Assembly (NCBI GenBank): GCA_003255025.1
Contig: QANY01012071.1
Coordinates: 1 to 64,000 of the forward strand
DNA length: 64,000 nt
Direction: 5' to 3'
Origin: Datisca glomerata
Taxonomy: Eukaryota > Streptophyta > Magnoliopsida > Cucurbitales > Datiscaceae
Shown: positions 33,111 through 44,975 of the stretch, piece by piece
Position numbering within the stretch: position 1 is the stretch's first letter
Layout: the number at the start of each line of letters is the position of its first letter
Translations under genes and position numbers: made by a program
Notes under the pieces: model-generated
Seen by the model: only the letters and a program-made list of their open reading frames with translations
Told to the model about the DNA's origin: nothing
The model's database searches: none

Positions 33111-33676
33111 GGTTCTCAAATTGTGCCGTGAGACGCGCTCACCCAAGCACCAGGTCCTTGCAACAAGATTTATCTTTATCAGCGATGAATAGTACTATTG
33201 TTGCTTAAAATTTTCAACGACAAAACTACAAAGATTCGGCGACAAAGTTATCTTTGTTAGTGAAGATCTATGAATTTGATGAGTTTTGTCGAAAAAATGT
33301 ATGAGTTGTCCTAAAAAATTGTATTCCTACGAGTTATGAGTTATGATTTCGTCGCTAGAAACTTTTTACTGCAATTTTCACATTTTTATACATTCCAGTG
33401 CCTTATTTTATCAAACCTAGCATATCATTATATTTCCAAATCCTAAAAAACTTATTAAACATGGAAAAGTATCATAATAATTGTATAACATTGTATGTCA
33501 TGATCTCATGTTTGGACATAACAAAGTTTCACAATATTTGCGAAAGGAGAGCTTCCAAAAAAGAGCTTTTAAAATGTAACATAATAACATCATCAGCGTT
33601 CTCCCACTATTTGACATAATAAGGTTTGGAAACGAGTAGTACCTAAACTTTTTAAAAGAGATTGTTCAAAAAAACC
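33111..33676. other. No gene recognised
   Basis: AT-rich sequence with CACTA-like words (TCAGCGATGAATAG, ACGACAAAACTAC) near 33,175-33,250. No supported coding content. Confidence 0.35.
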
Positions 33677-33937
33677 TCAAGGCTGGGTTGGGTCATCGCC
33701 GGGGTGAAGATAGCCACTGCTTAAGGAATAAGCCCACTCCTCTAAGCGATGTAAGCGATTCCGCATCGTTGATAACTGTCTCCTAGAAGATGATGATGTA
33801 GGTTGTACTCCATATCCAAGACTCATGCATATTTCTCCACAAACCTGTTCACATATATCTTCAACAGTAGATGGTGAGGTAATCTCAACGAACAGACTCA
33901 TACGATTTCTTAAAAACCAACACTGACAAATTGGCAA
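33677..33937 (-). CDS. Hypothetical ORF, 86 codons
   Basis: Not recognised. The frame is Ser- and Arg-rich in the middle (QPTSSSSRRQLSTMRNRLHR) and ends SGYLHPGDDPTQP. Its composition is protein-like compared with neighbouring frames. Being minus-strand and upstream of the unidentified remnant, it may be an exon of the same element. Confidence 0.3.
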   Translation of the reverse strand: MPICQCWFLRNRMSLFVEITSPSTVEDICEQVCGEICMSLGYGVQPTSSSSRRQLSTMRNRLHRLEEWAYSLSSGYLHPGDDPTQP

Positions 33938-34151
33938 AAAGAAACATTAAACAGGGGAAAATGTTGTCTTCTGCTAAACTAGAAAATCCTCAATGCCACT
34001 ACAGCTATTATCCAGCTCACACTCCCACTCCATGTCACTGTCAACTCATAAAAAACAAAGCATCTATGTCATCTACACCTAAGCTGTCATGGATTGGCTC
34101 AACTGAAATCTCAAATTCGGTTAAAAATCATCCAGCAAAACAAGAGTCTAT

Positions 34152-34380
34152 TGGCTGAGAAAGGACACCTCATGTCATGAGGTCATCAATCATCACGCAA
34201 TGATTTGCATAACAACCTTCTTCCTCAGCCAATCATTACAATGGAGAATATGTCATTAAGATATTCTTTATTCTTTTCAACTCTATATAAATAGAAAGTT
34301 TTTTTTATATTACTTTGCATGTAATTTTCTTTCCCGATTAATAACATAACAAAAAATTTAGTTTATCCTTCTCAAATTCA
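34152..34380 (+). repeat. 5' LTR of a small copia remnant
   Basis: Probable LTR of about 229 bp, TGGCTGAGAAAGG to CTCAAATTCA. It has TATATAAATA at 34,284-34,293 and is followed three bases later by a primer-binding site. The left edge is inferred from the TG rule. Confidence 0.55.
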
Positions 34381-34383
34381 ACT

Positions 34384-34395
34384 TGGTATCGGACC
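34384..34395 (+). other. Primer-binding site of the small copia remnant
   Basis: TGGTATCGGACC, a variant of the plant initiator-Met PBS TGGTATCAGAGC. It sits between the LTR and the gag ATG. Confidence 0.6.
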
Positions 34396-34419
34396 AATCA
34401 CTCCGCATCGTGTTTTTCA

Positions 34420-34860
34420 ATGGCCGCGAGTAATGATACCACCACTCCAATTGCTACTACAACAGCATCAACCAATTCGACAGAAGCTCACCAATGTTGC
34501 TCAAAATGTTCTCCCAAACACCCCACCATAGAAAGCTCAAGCAACCTTCATGGATCCAACCTAGCCCCAAATCATCTACCTACCCTTCCCACAATGCTAC
34601 CTAATAACATAATTTCTATCTCTATTTCACTCCATCAAATGCAATTTCCTCAGGTATTATGAATCACATAAAGGCTATGAGTGCCTTGAACCTCTCTCAG
34701 GCATAACGTACATCTCTAGAAGCGTGATCTTCAATGAACAAGAGTTCTCATATCTTAAACTTAGCACTATCATCAGCACACATATTCCCCAAATCACAGT
34801 GCAACTACTTCCGCTACCCACTCAAACTAACCCAATTTATACCCTAAACCAGCGTGAAAA
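34420..34860 (+). pseudogene. Copia remnant: gag start joined to integrase tail
   Basis: It opens with an ATG and a Thr/Ser-rich gag N-terminus (MAASNDTTTPIATTTAST). By about 34,670 it reads YECLEPLSGITYISRSVIFN, the end of the copia integrase region (usually YECLDPLSGRIYISRSV). All of gag's core, protease and the integrase core are missing, and RT does not follow. A TGA-type stop at about 34,660 separates the parts. It is an internally deleted copy. Confidence 0.6.
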
Positions 34861-34869
34861 CATTTTACT

Positions 34870-37800
34870 TCTGTGGTGGCTGCTCCTTCTAGGCTGATGG
34901 TTGCTCCTTCTAGGCTGGTGGCTGCTCTTTATGGGCTAAGCTCATAAGTTGTAGTGATTTCTTAATGTTGGTGGGCTGTTGTCTTTAAGAGTCAGTCTCC
35001 ATTCTTTGGTTTCCTTCATTATGTACATTAAAAAAAATTAAGTACCGTCTACGTAAAATCTTAGTTTCAAATTACTTTTATTAATACAAATACATTCACG
35101 GACAGTTCTTTGATTGGCGCCAAAGTTTTTTCATGTTTATCAGCATCCTACAAAATAGAATTGATAACATCTATGAAGTATATATAATTATATTCGAATT
35201 CGCTCTTACTTGGTCGCAATTGCCTCTGTGTTTCAAGAACCACCATCTATGTTTTGAGAACCAACCTCTCTGTTTTGAGAACCACTGTAGTATCTGAAAT
35301 AGCTTACCTTGGAAGCTTCCTTCTTTTTTTCCAATTTTTAATAGCAAACAACAATATGTGTATCCCACTCATTTTTATATCCTTGCTCACCTTGGATATG
35401 TCCATTTTTTGTTGTCCATTTTTCAGTTTATCAATTTTTCTTGCAAGACAGATGTGGCTTCTCTACTTTAAAAATTCTCCGATCTCCTCATCAATAAATC
35501 AAAAGAATTACCACCTTTCCATTTCATTCATTATATTTAAATATAACACATAGTTAATTCTATTAGGATGAGGCCATAATTTTTTTTACTTTCTAAAAAA
35601 GTACGTATATTTTCCATACAAAAACTTTGGAAGGAAAATTATTGCTTTAAGAAAAGCCATCCAAAACTTTATTCTCATTCATGGTGTTGTTTGGTTCTTT
35701 CCTAGATCTACATCTCTTTTGATCATCAATATGCTTTTTATGATTTTGGTTAGATCTGTTAATGAGTTGTTTAATTTATTTTTGTATATTCTTTGTAAAT
35801 TCTTGACACATTTGATGGTGGACATTAATCTCTTTAATTGAATAGATAATTAGTATTATGATAAAATGAATCTAAAATATTCGTCTCTTAATTGGTTTAA
35901 GAGACTAATATTTCTCTCTTTCTTAAAATGTGTCATGAAATGTGCATCAATCTCCAATTGCGTCATTATAATTGGTCTAACAGTAAGATGTAATTTAGAA
36001 CAACATATATACATAAAAAATTATATTTCAAAAATATATTGTAGAAAAATGTAAAAAATATTCATGGCAGGCTAAGAAACAACAAGAAGCACTACATAAC
36101 AGTCAATAAATACTGATATACTGTTTTAATAATCTAAGAAAAAATAGTCTACCTCTTCTCAATAAAAAAATCTTCATCTGAACGTCTCTCCAGCCAGGTT
36201 GTTCACTCCCCTTCTAATTGAACATTCTCAGGATTTCAACCCATGTTTGTCTTGTAAAGTTGTTTTGGGCATTCATTAGGGTTGAGATGACTTTATACGC
36301 CCACACAATTAAGGTTAATGGGAAGCCACTTAATCTAAAACTCTTTCTTGTAGGGTTGTTCAATGCTTTTAATGTATCCAATTATTAGAGCGTATGATAA
36401 TATGCCCCATGGATATGTTTCAAAAACTTCATCAATGTCGACCATATTCATATGATCCAAATCTATGTTGGTTGCAAGTTGTTTTGAACGAGAATGTTTT
36501 CCAAACAAAAAAACTTGGCCAATTTAATTTTAATGTCTTGATTGACTTATCTAAATCATTAAAACAACACAAGAAGCTCTCCCTAGACATCGATTTGATA
36601 TGAGGGAATTTCTCATCCAAAAAATTACCTACAGATAGGGATTCTTTGCTTCACGAATGATACAGTCCACAATTAACATCCGTTATCAATGAAAAAACTC
36701 TAATTCTAATTCTGAAAACATGTCCTTCGATGTTAAAACAAAGCTCATCACTACTACTATAACAAAGTTGATGAGAGATTTTACATAGCTTTATGTTTTA
36801 GTACAATACCTAAGCAGGTTTTTCTAAATATTTCTCTTTCATCGGCTGTCAATCAAAGTCTGAGTTGTGCATTGTTGTATATGTTGAAATTTTTGTTTGT
36901 TTTTTGAAACTCGGTTGAGAGGAATGCTGGATAATCTTGTACAATGGTAAGCAACACGATTATTTAAACTAAATTTGACAGTAATATATATATTTTATTA
37001 CGGTTAGTATATGTGTAATTACTATTATTGTTTTATTTACCACATTTAAGTTGATATTCTCTCATTAATAGTTTCACCTTGCATCTTATTGTGTTTCGAT
37101 ATTGATGAATTAGGTTCTTGTGGACAGTCAATGTGTTATGTACTTGCAGCTTCATTTGATTGACTCTGGTATTTGTAGCAGTTTCGTTTAAGGTTTTCTT
37201 GGAATTGTGTTTGACATTGATGAAGTCCCAGTCGATTTGTAGTCGGTTGCTTCTTCTTCGTTATCCCTAACAAGTCAATAATTATGGTTTAGTTCATGTA
37301 GAAACAATCTAAATATGGTTACAATTAGCATATATGAATATTCAAATTTTAATGACCTATGTTTAGCAACCGATTTTCCTTTATTATCTGTCTGTTTTGC
37401 TTTCTTTGCATTTATGTCTCCCTTACTACTAATATTTTAGTCCCCATTGTAATTCTACCATTCATTTAGAAAGAATAGTGCATGTTAAAATGATGAAGTT
37501 AATAAATTACACACACACACATATATATACTATGTGTTATTACTTGTAAAACTCTATATAGTAAACTATGTCAATGTTTAAAGAGATTTTGTTTGATGAA
37601 GGACAAACATAACCTTCTACTTACCCATTTTGAACTAATAGCTTGGAACTATTAAAATTTAAGTAAGAAACATTTAAGATCTGGTGTCTAAAACTTGGTT
37701 CAAAAGTTATTCTGCATTTCTAAATATGACTAATAAATGTGCATCATCTACTATTATTGAATTGAGTGTGCCATAAAAACCACAACAACTACAGAAATTC

Positions 37801-37929
37801 TAAATGAACAAAATGTATGCATTGCTTTTCAACGTGTTTAGAGAGATATAGCAACATAAATGGTAAATAAGCTCAGTTATTATTTGACAGAATTCATAAC
37901 AACTATAGAAATTCTTTTGACATGTAGAT
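34870..37929. other. Long AT-rich intergenic stretch
   Basis: No gene recognised. It includes a 21-bp unit repeated three times (see 35,221-35,283) and an AC/AT microsatellite at about 37,509-37,531. Open frames at 35,254-35,553 and 36,394-36,603 have no family resemblance. Confidence 0.4.
35221..35283. repeat. 21-bp tandem repeat, three copies
   Basis: Three adjacent units of the type CTCTGTTTTGAGAACCACC with one to four differences each. Confidence 0.7.
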
Positions 37930-38251
37930 TGTAGAAATGATGAACCTGTTGGTTCTGATCTTGGATGGAAAAGTGATGAGCTTCATAGATGATGAACCTT
38001 TCTGGTTCTGATCTTTTATTGAAGAAAAAATTATGTTTGTTTACAATGAGGGATGATGTATATATACAAATGATTCTAACGGTTGCCTATGATCTCCTAT
38101 GATTCCAACGGATGCCTACTTGTAGCCTGAAATCGTTTTTTACCAGAATTTGTTAGACACCCACTGTGTTTGGGAAAGTCTCTGTTCTGCTTCCCTCTTT
38201 TGCCTATGATGAAGATTTTCTTCTGAGGCTGCAGCTTTTCCTTCTTCAACA
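37930..38251 (-). repeat. 3' LTR of copia family A, copy 2
   Basis: 322 bp, beginning TGTTGAAGAAGG and ending CATTTCTACA on the minus strand. Near its U5 end are two imperfect copies of GATGATGAACC(N)GGTTCTGATC. The pol reading frame runs on through the PPT into this LTR and stops at 38,140. Confidence 0.95.
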
Positions 38252-41200
38252 CTCCCCCTCAAGTTGGGTTCGTATAGGTTGATCGAACCTAACTTGTCAA
38301 GTATTCTTTGAATGTTATTTTTGTCAAGGGCTTTGGTGAAGATGTCGGCTAGCTGGTCTTCACTACGTACAAAGGGAATGGTGATTTCTCCAGACTGTAT
38401 TTTCTCTCTTATGAAATGACAGTCCAGTTCAATATGTTTGGTTCTTTCATGAAAAATGGGGTTCATTGCAATATGACGTGCTGCTTGGTTGTCACAGTGC
38501 ATCTCTATCGGTTTTCTTATCTCAACCTTCATGTCTTGAAGGAGATGTCTAATCCATGTGAGTTCGCAAGCAGTGGAGGCCATGGCTCTGAATTCTGCCT
38601 CCGCACTCGACCTTGCTACAACAGTTTGTTTCTTGCTCTTCCAGGTCACTAGGTTCCCACCTACAAAGACACAAAAACCAGTTGTAGATTTTCTGTCGTA
38701 ACTACCTGCCCAGTCAGCGTCAATGTATCCAGCAACGGAGTTTGCCCCAGTTTTCTTCATCCATATCCCTTGGCCGGGAGTTCCTTTAAGGTATCTGAGT
38801 ATCCTTTCTGCGGCTGCCTGATGATTTGTGCAGGGTGCATGCATGAATTGACTGATAACGCTAACTGCAAAAGTGATATCTGGTCTTGTGACCGTTAGAT
38901 AAATAAGTTTTTCTACTAATCTCTGATATTGGCCTATATCAGTTATTGGTTTGCTATCATTCAGTCCTATTTTCATGTTGGTTTCCATTGGTGTGCTAGC
39001 AGGTTTTGCCCCTATCATGCCTGTTTCTTTTAACAAGTCTAAGATATATTTTCTTTGAGATAGAAACAATCCCTTCTTCGAGTGAGCTATTTCTATCCCT
39101 AGGAAGTACTTTAGTTTTCCTAGATCTTTAATATCGAACTGTCCCTTTAGAAATTCTTGAACACTCCATATTTCATTGTGGTTATTTTCAGTGATGATAA
39201 TGTCATCTACGTAGACTAAAACGATGGTGGTGGAGTTGTTCGTGTGTTTGACAAACATAGATGAGTCAGCTGTGCTTTTGACGAAGTTAATCTTTAAAAG
39301 AGACAGGCTTAATTTTCCATATCATGCCCTTGGTGACTGTTTCAGGTCGTAGATAGCCTTCTTTAATCTACATACCAGAGATGGGTGTGTTGCTTTCTCG
39401 TGTCCTAGAGGTAGGGACATATATACTTCTTCTTCCAGATTTCCATGGAGAAATGCGTTTTTTACATCCATTTGATATAGTTCCCAGTTGAGGTTTGTGG
39501 CAACGGATAGTAGCACTCGGATTGTGTTCATTTTTGCTACTGGAGCGAACGTCTCCTGGTAATCCACTCCATATGTCTGAGTAAAGCCTTTGGCAACTAG
39601 TCGGGCTTTGTATCTCTCGATAGTGCCGTTGCTGTTGTATTTGGTCTTGTAGACCCATTTACATCCTACGGGTTTCTTCCCGCTGGGTAGTGGGATTATG
39701 TCCCAAGTCTCATTCTTTTCCAAGGCTAGGAGTTCTTCATTCATCGCCTTTCTCCATTTAGGGTCGAGTTGGGCTTCTTGATAGGTCTTTGGCTCATCTG
39801 TTTCATCAATTTTTCCCAAGTATGCCCTGTGTTTGTTAGAGATTTTATCATAAGATAGGAAATTTTGGATAGGGTATAAAACCTGATGAGACACGTAGTC
39901 TTTTAATCTTGCTGGGGGATGAGTTTGCCTTGTTGATCTTCTTACGATTACTGCTTCATCAGTGACAACTGCCTCATCAGTTGCTCCCCCTGAGGTAGTT
40001 GTCTCAGGCGTGGTTGATGTGTTATCCTGTTCCTGTCTTATGATATCGGAGGAAATAATACTGTTAGGTAGCGGAAGTGTTTTGTGGTGGTTATGGTTGT
40101 CGGAGTCCTTTGGGTAATAGGATTCTAGTTCTAAGAATTGTACATCGCGTGAGATGTAGAGTTTATGGTTTGTTGGGTCGTAGCATTTATACCCCTTTTT
40201 TTCAGCGGAATACCCCAAGAATAGGGTTTTGACTGCGGTTTTGTCCAATTTATCAATTTTTGGAATGTGTACGTAGCATGTACATCCAAAGACTCGTATG
40301 TGATCAAGATTAATTTTCCTACCCTTGAGAATTTCTATAGGGCTTTTCAGATGCAATTTTACGCTGGGTAATCGATTGATAAGGTATGTTGCTGTAAGTA
40401 TTGCGTCTGACCAGTACCGTTTGGGTACGTTATTTTGGAGGAGGAGAGCCCTAGTCATTTCAAGAAGGTGTCGGTTTTTGCGTTCTGAGACACCATTTTG
40501 TTGTGGGGTGTGGATACAGGTGGTTTGATGTCGTATACCGTTTTGTTTAAAGAACTCAAAAAAGGTGTTGTTAGTATATTCGGTTCCATTGTCAGACCTA
40601 AAGATTTTTATGGTTGTTTCAAATTGAGTTTCGACTAACTTATTGAATTCTTGAAAACGACTGAAGACTTCACTTTTTGATTTTAAAAGATATAACCAGG
40701 TGGTGCGAGAGAAATCATCAATAAAGGTAACAAAATATTTGAATTTATTATACGAGTCAACTGGGGCAGGCCCCCAAACATCAGAATGGATTAATTCAAA
40801 ACATCGTTTTGTCGTACTACTAGATAGTGGAAAAGGTAACCTGGTTTGTTTTGAGAGTTTGCAGACTGAGCAACTGCTAGAGTCTGAATTACAACCAAGT
40901 AATTTGTTTAGGATTTTGTCAGAGGGATGACCGAATCTCCAATGAAGTAATTTGTCCTTTTGTACTGTACTGGAGGTGGCCAGACATGTTTTGTCGGTAT
41001 CTTCTAAGTAGTACAGACCGTTTCTAAATTTCCCTTCACCAATCTTCCTCCCGGTGACCCGATCCTGAAAAATTACTTTGTCAGGTGAAAATGTAACATT
41101 GCAGTTCAGGTCTTTGGTTATTTTACTGACGGATAGGAGATTGGAGTTAAAATTGGGGAGACAAAGTACGTTGTTAATGGTTTTTGTGAAGAGTGTGGTT

Positions 41201-42492
41201 GACCCTGTGCCAAAAATTGGAACTTTATTTCCATTGGCTACCGTCACGTGTTGTGGTTTTTCTAATTTAGTGAGACTGTGTAGATTTTTTGTGTTATAAG
41301 TCATGTGGTCAGAGGCACCAGAGTCTATTATCCAGTGTTCTAAGTTGTGACAAAAGTTTGCAGATTTAGAAAAATAATTGACAGTATTGCAAATAGATGA
41401 ACCTGGGGTATCGCGTAAAAATTCTCCGAATTGTTTGGGCAGTGTAGCCATCTGTGCGTTGTTGTCTGGGGACGGATCTGCTCTAATGGATCCGGATCGG
41501 TCTATTTCTTCCATTCAGTCGGGTCGGTACCCACTGTCCGAACCGGGTCCATTTATTTTGTATGCCCTGCTGTCTGGGTCGGGTCCTGACCCGTGACCCG
41601 CGCCAATAAAACCCTCGGTATAAAAGGGTGAGTGTTTCGCGGAGCCTCCTCGCTCGTCACTCTTCGCGCAGCTCCCTCGCTCGTTCTGAAACTTTCTCTG
41701 GTTCTTCCGGAGATGAGGGTGCAGATTCCAGCACCGATCATGGGTGTGCCCTTCCTTTCGGCAGTGGCTGCATCTCACCTGCTCGCCTGGTTGTCCACGG
41801 TGTCTTCCCCCTTCCTTAGGGTTAGGGTTTCGGAGGAAGCCGCGGGTCGCCATGGCTAGTGCTTCCCCCTTTTCATCTCTGGTACTCATGAATCGTCGCC
41901 TGGTTTCTTCTCTTTGAACTATGGCTGTGACGGTGGCAAAAGTTGGCTTTTCTGTCGACATCAAGATCTGAGCTCGGAATGCTTCGTAGCTTAAGTTGAG
42001 AGCCGTCAAGAAGTGGTAAACCATATCTTGCTCAGCCCGTTCTTGGAGTTCCTTCAGGTCAGTGGTCATCGGTCTCAAGGTTTCAAGTTCTTTGAACTTA
42101 GATTTTAAAAACCCGGTTAGCTCCGGTACTGATCTGTCCCCCTGTTTTGCTTGGGAGATCTCTCGTTTAAGTTCAAAGACTTGCGCAAAATTGTTTTGTT
42201 CACAGTAGTTGCTCCGGATTTCTTCCCAGAGTTCCTGTCCTGTTTCACAAAAATAAAAAATTGAATTTGTTATCCAGGTCATTACCTGGCTGTCCATGAT
42301 ATCCCATTCTTCTGAGTTTCGGTCCGGTCTTGGCTTACTGCCATTCACGAAGCCCAGTCTGCCTCTTCCTTTCAGGCTCACCCGAGCCGCCCTGGCCCAC
42401 GGTATATAGTTGTGGCCAGTGAGTAGGATGGAGGTTAGTATGGGGTTGGTTTCATGGTGGTGAAGCTGGCCGGAGGTTGATGGTTCTGCCAT
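38140..42492 (-). pseudogene. Ty1/copia gag-pol of copy 2 (one frame, two TGA codons)
   Basis: The start is the ATG 24 bp after the PBS. One frame runs from 42,492 to 38,140, broken only by TGA at 41,515-41,517 and 39,322-39,324. Gag (325 residues) has a CCHC knuckle, CSHCRKEGHTHDRC, at about 41,731-41,772. Next come protease WIIDSGASDHM near 41,320, integrase HHCC (HWRFGHPS, CSVCKLSKQ), and core D-D-E in SDVWG, SDNGTEY and SERKNR. RT includes MDVKNAFLHG and YVDD at 39,202-39,213; RNase H includes DADWAGS-type and SSAEAEFRAM. The second TGA replaces the Trp codon TGG seen in copy 1, so it is a point mutation. The first lies between gag and protease and is followed at once by an in-frame ATG. 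All catalytic residues checked are kept. Copy 2 lacks seven codons near 42,270 present in copy 1. Confidence 0.92.
38252..38263 (-). other. Polypurine tract of copia family A, copy 2
   Basis: TTGAGGGGGAG on the minus strand, directly before the LTR TG. It is translated as part of the open frame. Confidence 0.85.
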
Positions 42493-42515
42493 TTGTGTTG
42501 GTTCTCAGAATCACT

Positions 42516-42527
42516 GCTCTGATACCA
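42516..42527 (-). other. Primer-binding site of copia family A, copy 2
   Basis: TGGTATCAGAGC on the minus strand, immediately after the 5' LTR. It pairs with the initiator methionine tRNA. Confidence 0.92.
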
Positions 42528-42849
42528 TGTAGAAATGATGAACCTGTTGGTTCTGATCTTGGATGAAAAAGTGATGAGCTTCAGAGATGATGAACCTTTC
42601 TGGTTCTGATCTTTTATTGAAGGAAAAATTATGTTTATTTACAATGAGGGATGATGTATATATACAAATGATTCTAACGGTTGCCTATGATCTCCTATGA
42701 TTCCAACGGATGCCTACTTGTAGCCTGAAATCGTTTTTTACCAGAAATGGTTAGACACCCACTGTGTTTGGGAAAGTCTCTGTTCTGCTTCCCTCTTTTG
42801 CCTATGATGAAGATTTTCTTCTGAGGCTGCAGCTTTTCCTTCTTCAACA
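42528..42849 (-). repeat. 5' LTR of copia family A, copy 2
   Basis: 322 bp, the same length as the 3' LTR and differing from it at about six sites. These include a GATGG/GATGA, a CATAG/CAGAG and a GTTTG/GTTTA difference. Confidence 0.95.
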
Positions 42850-42854
42850 TAGAT

Positions 42855-44970
42855 AAATCTAAGAAACAACTATACTCAAAGTAGAAACATAAAGTATGTA
42901 AAAACACAAAAGTACTCCCGAACAAAAGATGAAACAAAACATCAACACAAAACACATGCATTATGTCAGTCAGGAACCAAACAAATCTACCATATTCACC
43001 AACATACATATTCACCAACATCCAGCTACAAGAATATAAACATTTAAATCATATGGAGCATAAATACTGATGGAACATATATACGTATGTTTCAAATGTT
43101 TACTAGGATTTATCATCTCAGGTTTTCAAATACAATGGGGAGAGGAAGTTTTCCAATCAAAATATTTTGTTTTGAAAAAGTTTTCCAATCAAAATATATA
43201 TCCGTTTCAAGTGTATGTCAATGTTTTTTTTCTAAACTAATAAAGTAACATAATGCATTACTTAACAGGAATATTACAAAATGCGAAAAAGTGGAACACA
43301 AAGAAAACAAACATCTTCGCAAATCACATAAAAGTGAAAATCAAAGGGTGGGGCAGTACATCATTTTGTGGACTGAGATGACTTTAGAGGAGGCAGCAAA
43401 GCTTGAATCTCATTGACGGGGAAGCAGAGAAATAGACAGTGGAGGAAATATACCATTTTGAGGCTTGAGATTCTCGCATATACTTTTGCGAAAACAGAAA
43501 TTGTTGTCCTACATTCATGATGCTTGTAAGGGTTCGATGGAGATTCACGATGCTTTGCTTATTTTCGCCATTGAGAGATGGTTACGATGGAGAAAATTTC
43601 ATCTAGGGTTTCTTCGTTCGTGGCTTGTGAGGGAGGTAACTAGTTTGCTCCTCTTGTTTAGTCAATCATGATATTTTTTTCCAAATTTTATGTATTGGTT
43701 TAGGATTGCTATTGGGTCAGTTTCTAATTTGATCATACTTACAAATACCTAAATTTTGGACTATTCTTTCATTCATTTTTATAAACTGGGCTAGACTCTT
43801 AATTGAGCTTTTATTCATTAAAATTAATTGCCTTCATGTTAGACACATAATTTATACTTTAGACATAAGTTGATGTCTTGTGTCTAAATTTAATTGAGTT
43901 TTAAGCTTATATTTTTTCTATCACTCGATAGTTTCAGTCCTCTTTAAAATACCAGTGTATAGAATGGGCTAGAAAGCTTGTGAAGTATGCGTTCATATAT
44001 GTCTTGAAAATCTACCAATTGTTCGCGTATGCTTAATTACATTATTAATTTCATATATGTATACATCGTGGGAGGAAACATATACTACGACTCGTGCCCT
44101 ATAAAAGTTAATCATTGTATCAACTCATCTTGTCCCTCAAGCGTAGATTGGTATAATTAGATAAACATATTATATTATAAAAAATCTAGAAATTTTGAGA
44201 AAATACCTTTTAAGCCTTGATTATGAAGCTTGATACTCAATCATTTGCTCTCCATTTTATACCGTCAAAAAGTGGCTCAACATTTACGTATATTCTAATG
44301 AAACAAGATCACAAATATTTTTTTTTGTAGTTCTCAACCATATATTTGTTAAAAGATCTGATACTAAATTAAATTTCGAACCAAAAAGCTTAAGTAATTG
44401 GGTGGAATGACTATACTAGAAATTTGAATTGATATTTAGTATTGTAGGTAATCAATATATAATTTGATTATCAACATCCTTTTTCACGCCCAAGTAAGAC
44501 TTGCATAGAGTAGTTATAGACTTATAAGATCAATTGAGACAATTAAATTTAAGGGATTGATGAATTTTCTGTTGAAGTGTTTCCAACGTCTGAATGGATA
44601 GAAGAGCCAATCCTCTTACATGTTAATCAGAGGGTCGATGTTCATTAGATTTATAATATGATAAGGTGGATCATAATATTGGCAAAAGATTACAAGAAAT
44701 AACCATATTAACATTTTTAATTTTTTCCTATCAATTGATTACTGAGTATAGCCAAATTCTGAGAACTTGAATGCATATAATTGTATAGTAAGAGAGCTTT
44801 TGTGAGTTTATTAAGACATCAAAATAAAGGCCTTTAACTCTCTCTAAGCCTAGAGCTTCTCTCTCTAAACCTCCTAGGGTTTACCTTGAAACTTATGTTT
44901 TCATGGTGATTTTGCTTGGTTTTGGGACATGAGTTAGGAAGGGTTTCTATTTAGAGTAAGTATTAGGGTT
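42855..44970. other. Intergenic, no gene recognised
   Basis: AT-rich. Around 43,440-43,670 a plus-strand frame of 68 codons is followed by a GAGGTAAC donor-like site and contains CTAGGGTTTC, which could be a leader or first exon. No domain or downstream exon was found. The rest shows nothing recognisable. Confidence 0.4.
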
Positions 44971-44975
44971 CAAGG

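Larger units (their letters stand above)
37930..42849 (-). mobile_element. Ty1/copia family A, copy 2, full-length with TSD
   Basis: A complete 4,920-bp LTR retrotransposon on the minus strand. The two 322-bp LTRs (37,930-38,251 and 42,528-42,849) begin TG and end CA. They differ at about 6 positions by my count. TAGAT directly flanks both sides (37,925-37,929 and 42,850-42,854), a 5-bp target-site duplication. PBS, gag, protease, integrase, RT, RNase H and PPT are all present in copia order. Low LTR divergence means a recent insertion. Copy 1 at 0.45-4.5 kb is the same family in the opposite orientation. Confidence 0.95.

Noticed and set aside
39322..39324. TGA inside RT of copia copy 2 as a recoded codon
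   Set aside because: Copy 1 has TGG (Trp) here within a conserved RT block, so a point mutation is the simple explanation.
42695..43021. 108-codon minus-strand ORF over the right LTR of copy 2
   Set aside because: It crosses the LTR edge and TSD and is not part of gag-pol.
43440..43680. Possible first exon of a host gene
   Set aside because: A 68-codon frame, a donor-like site and a TAGGGTTT motif were noticed, but there is no downstream exon or domain to support a gene.
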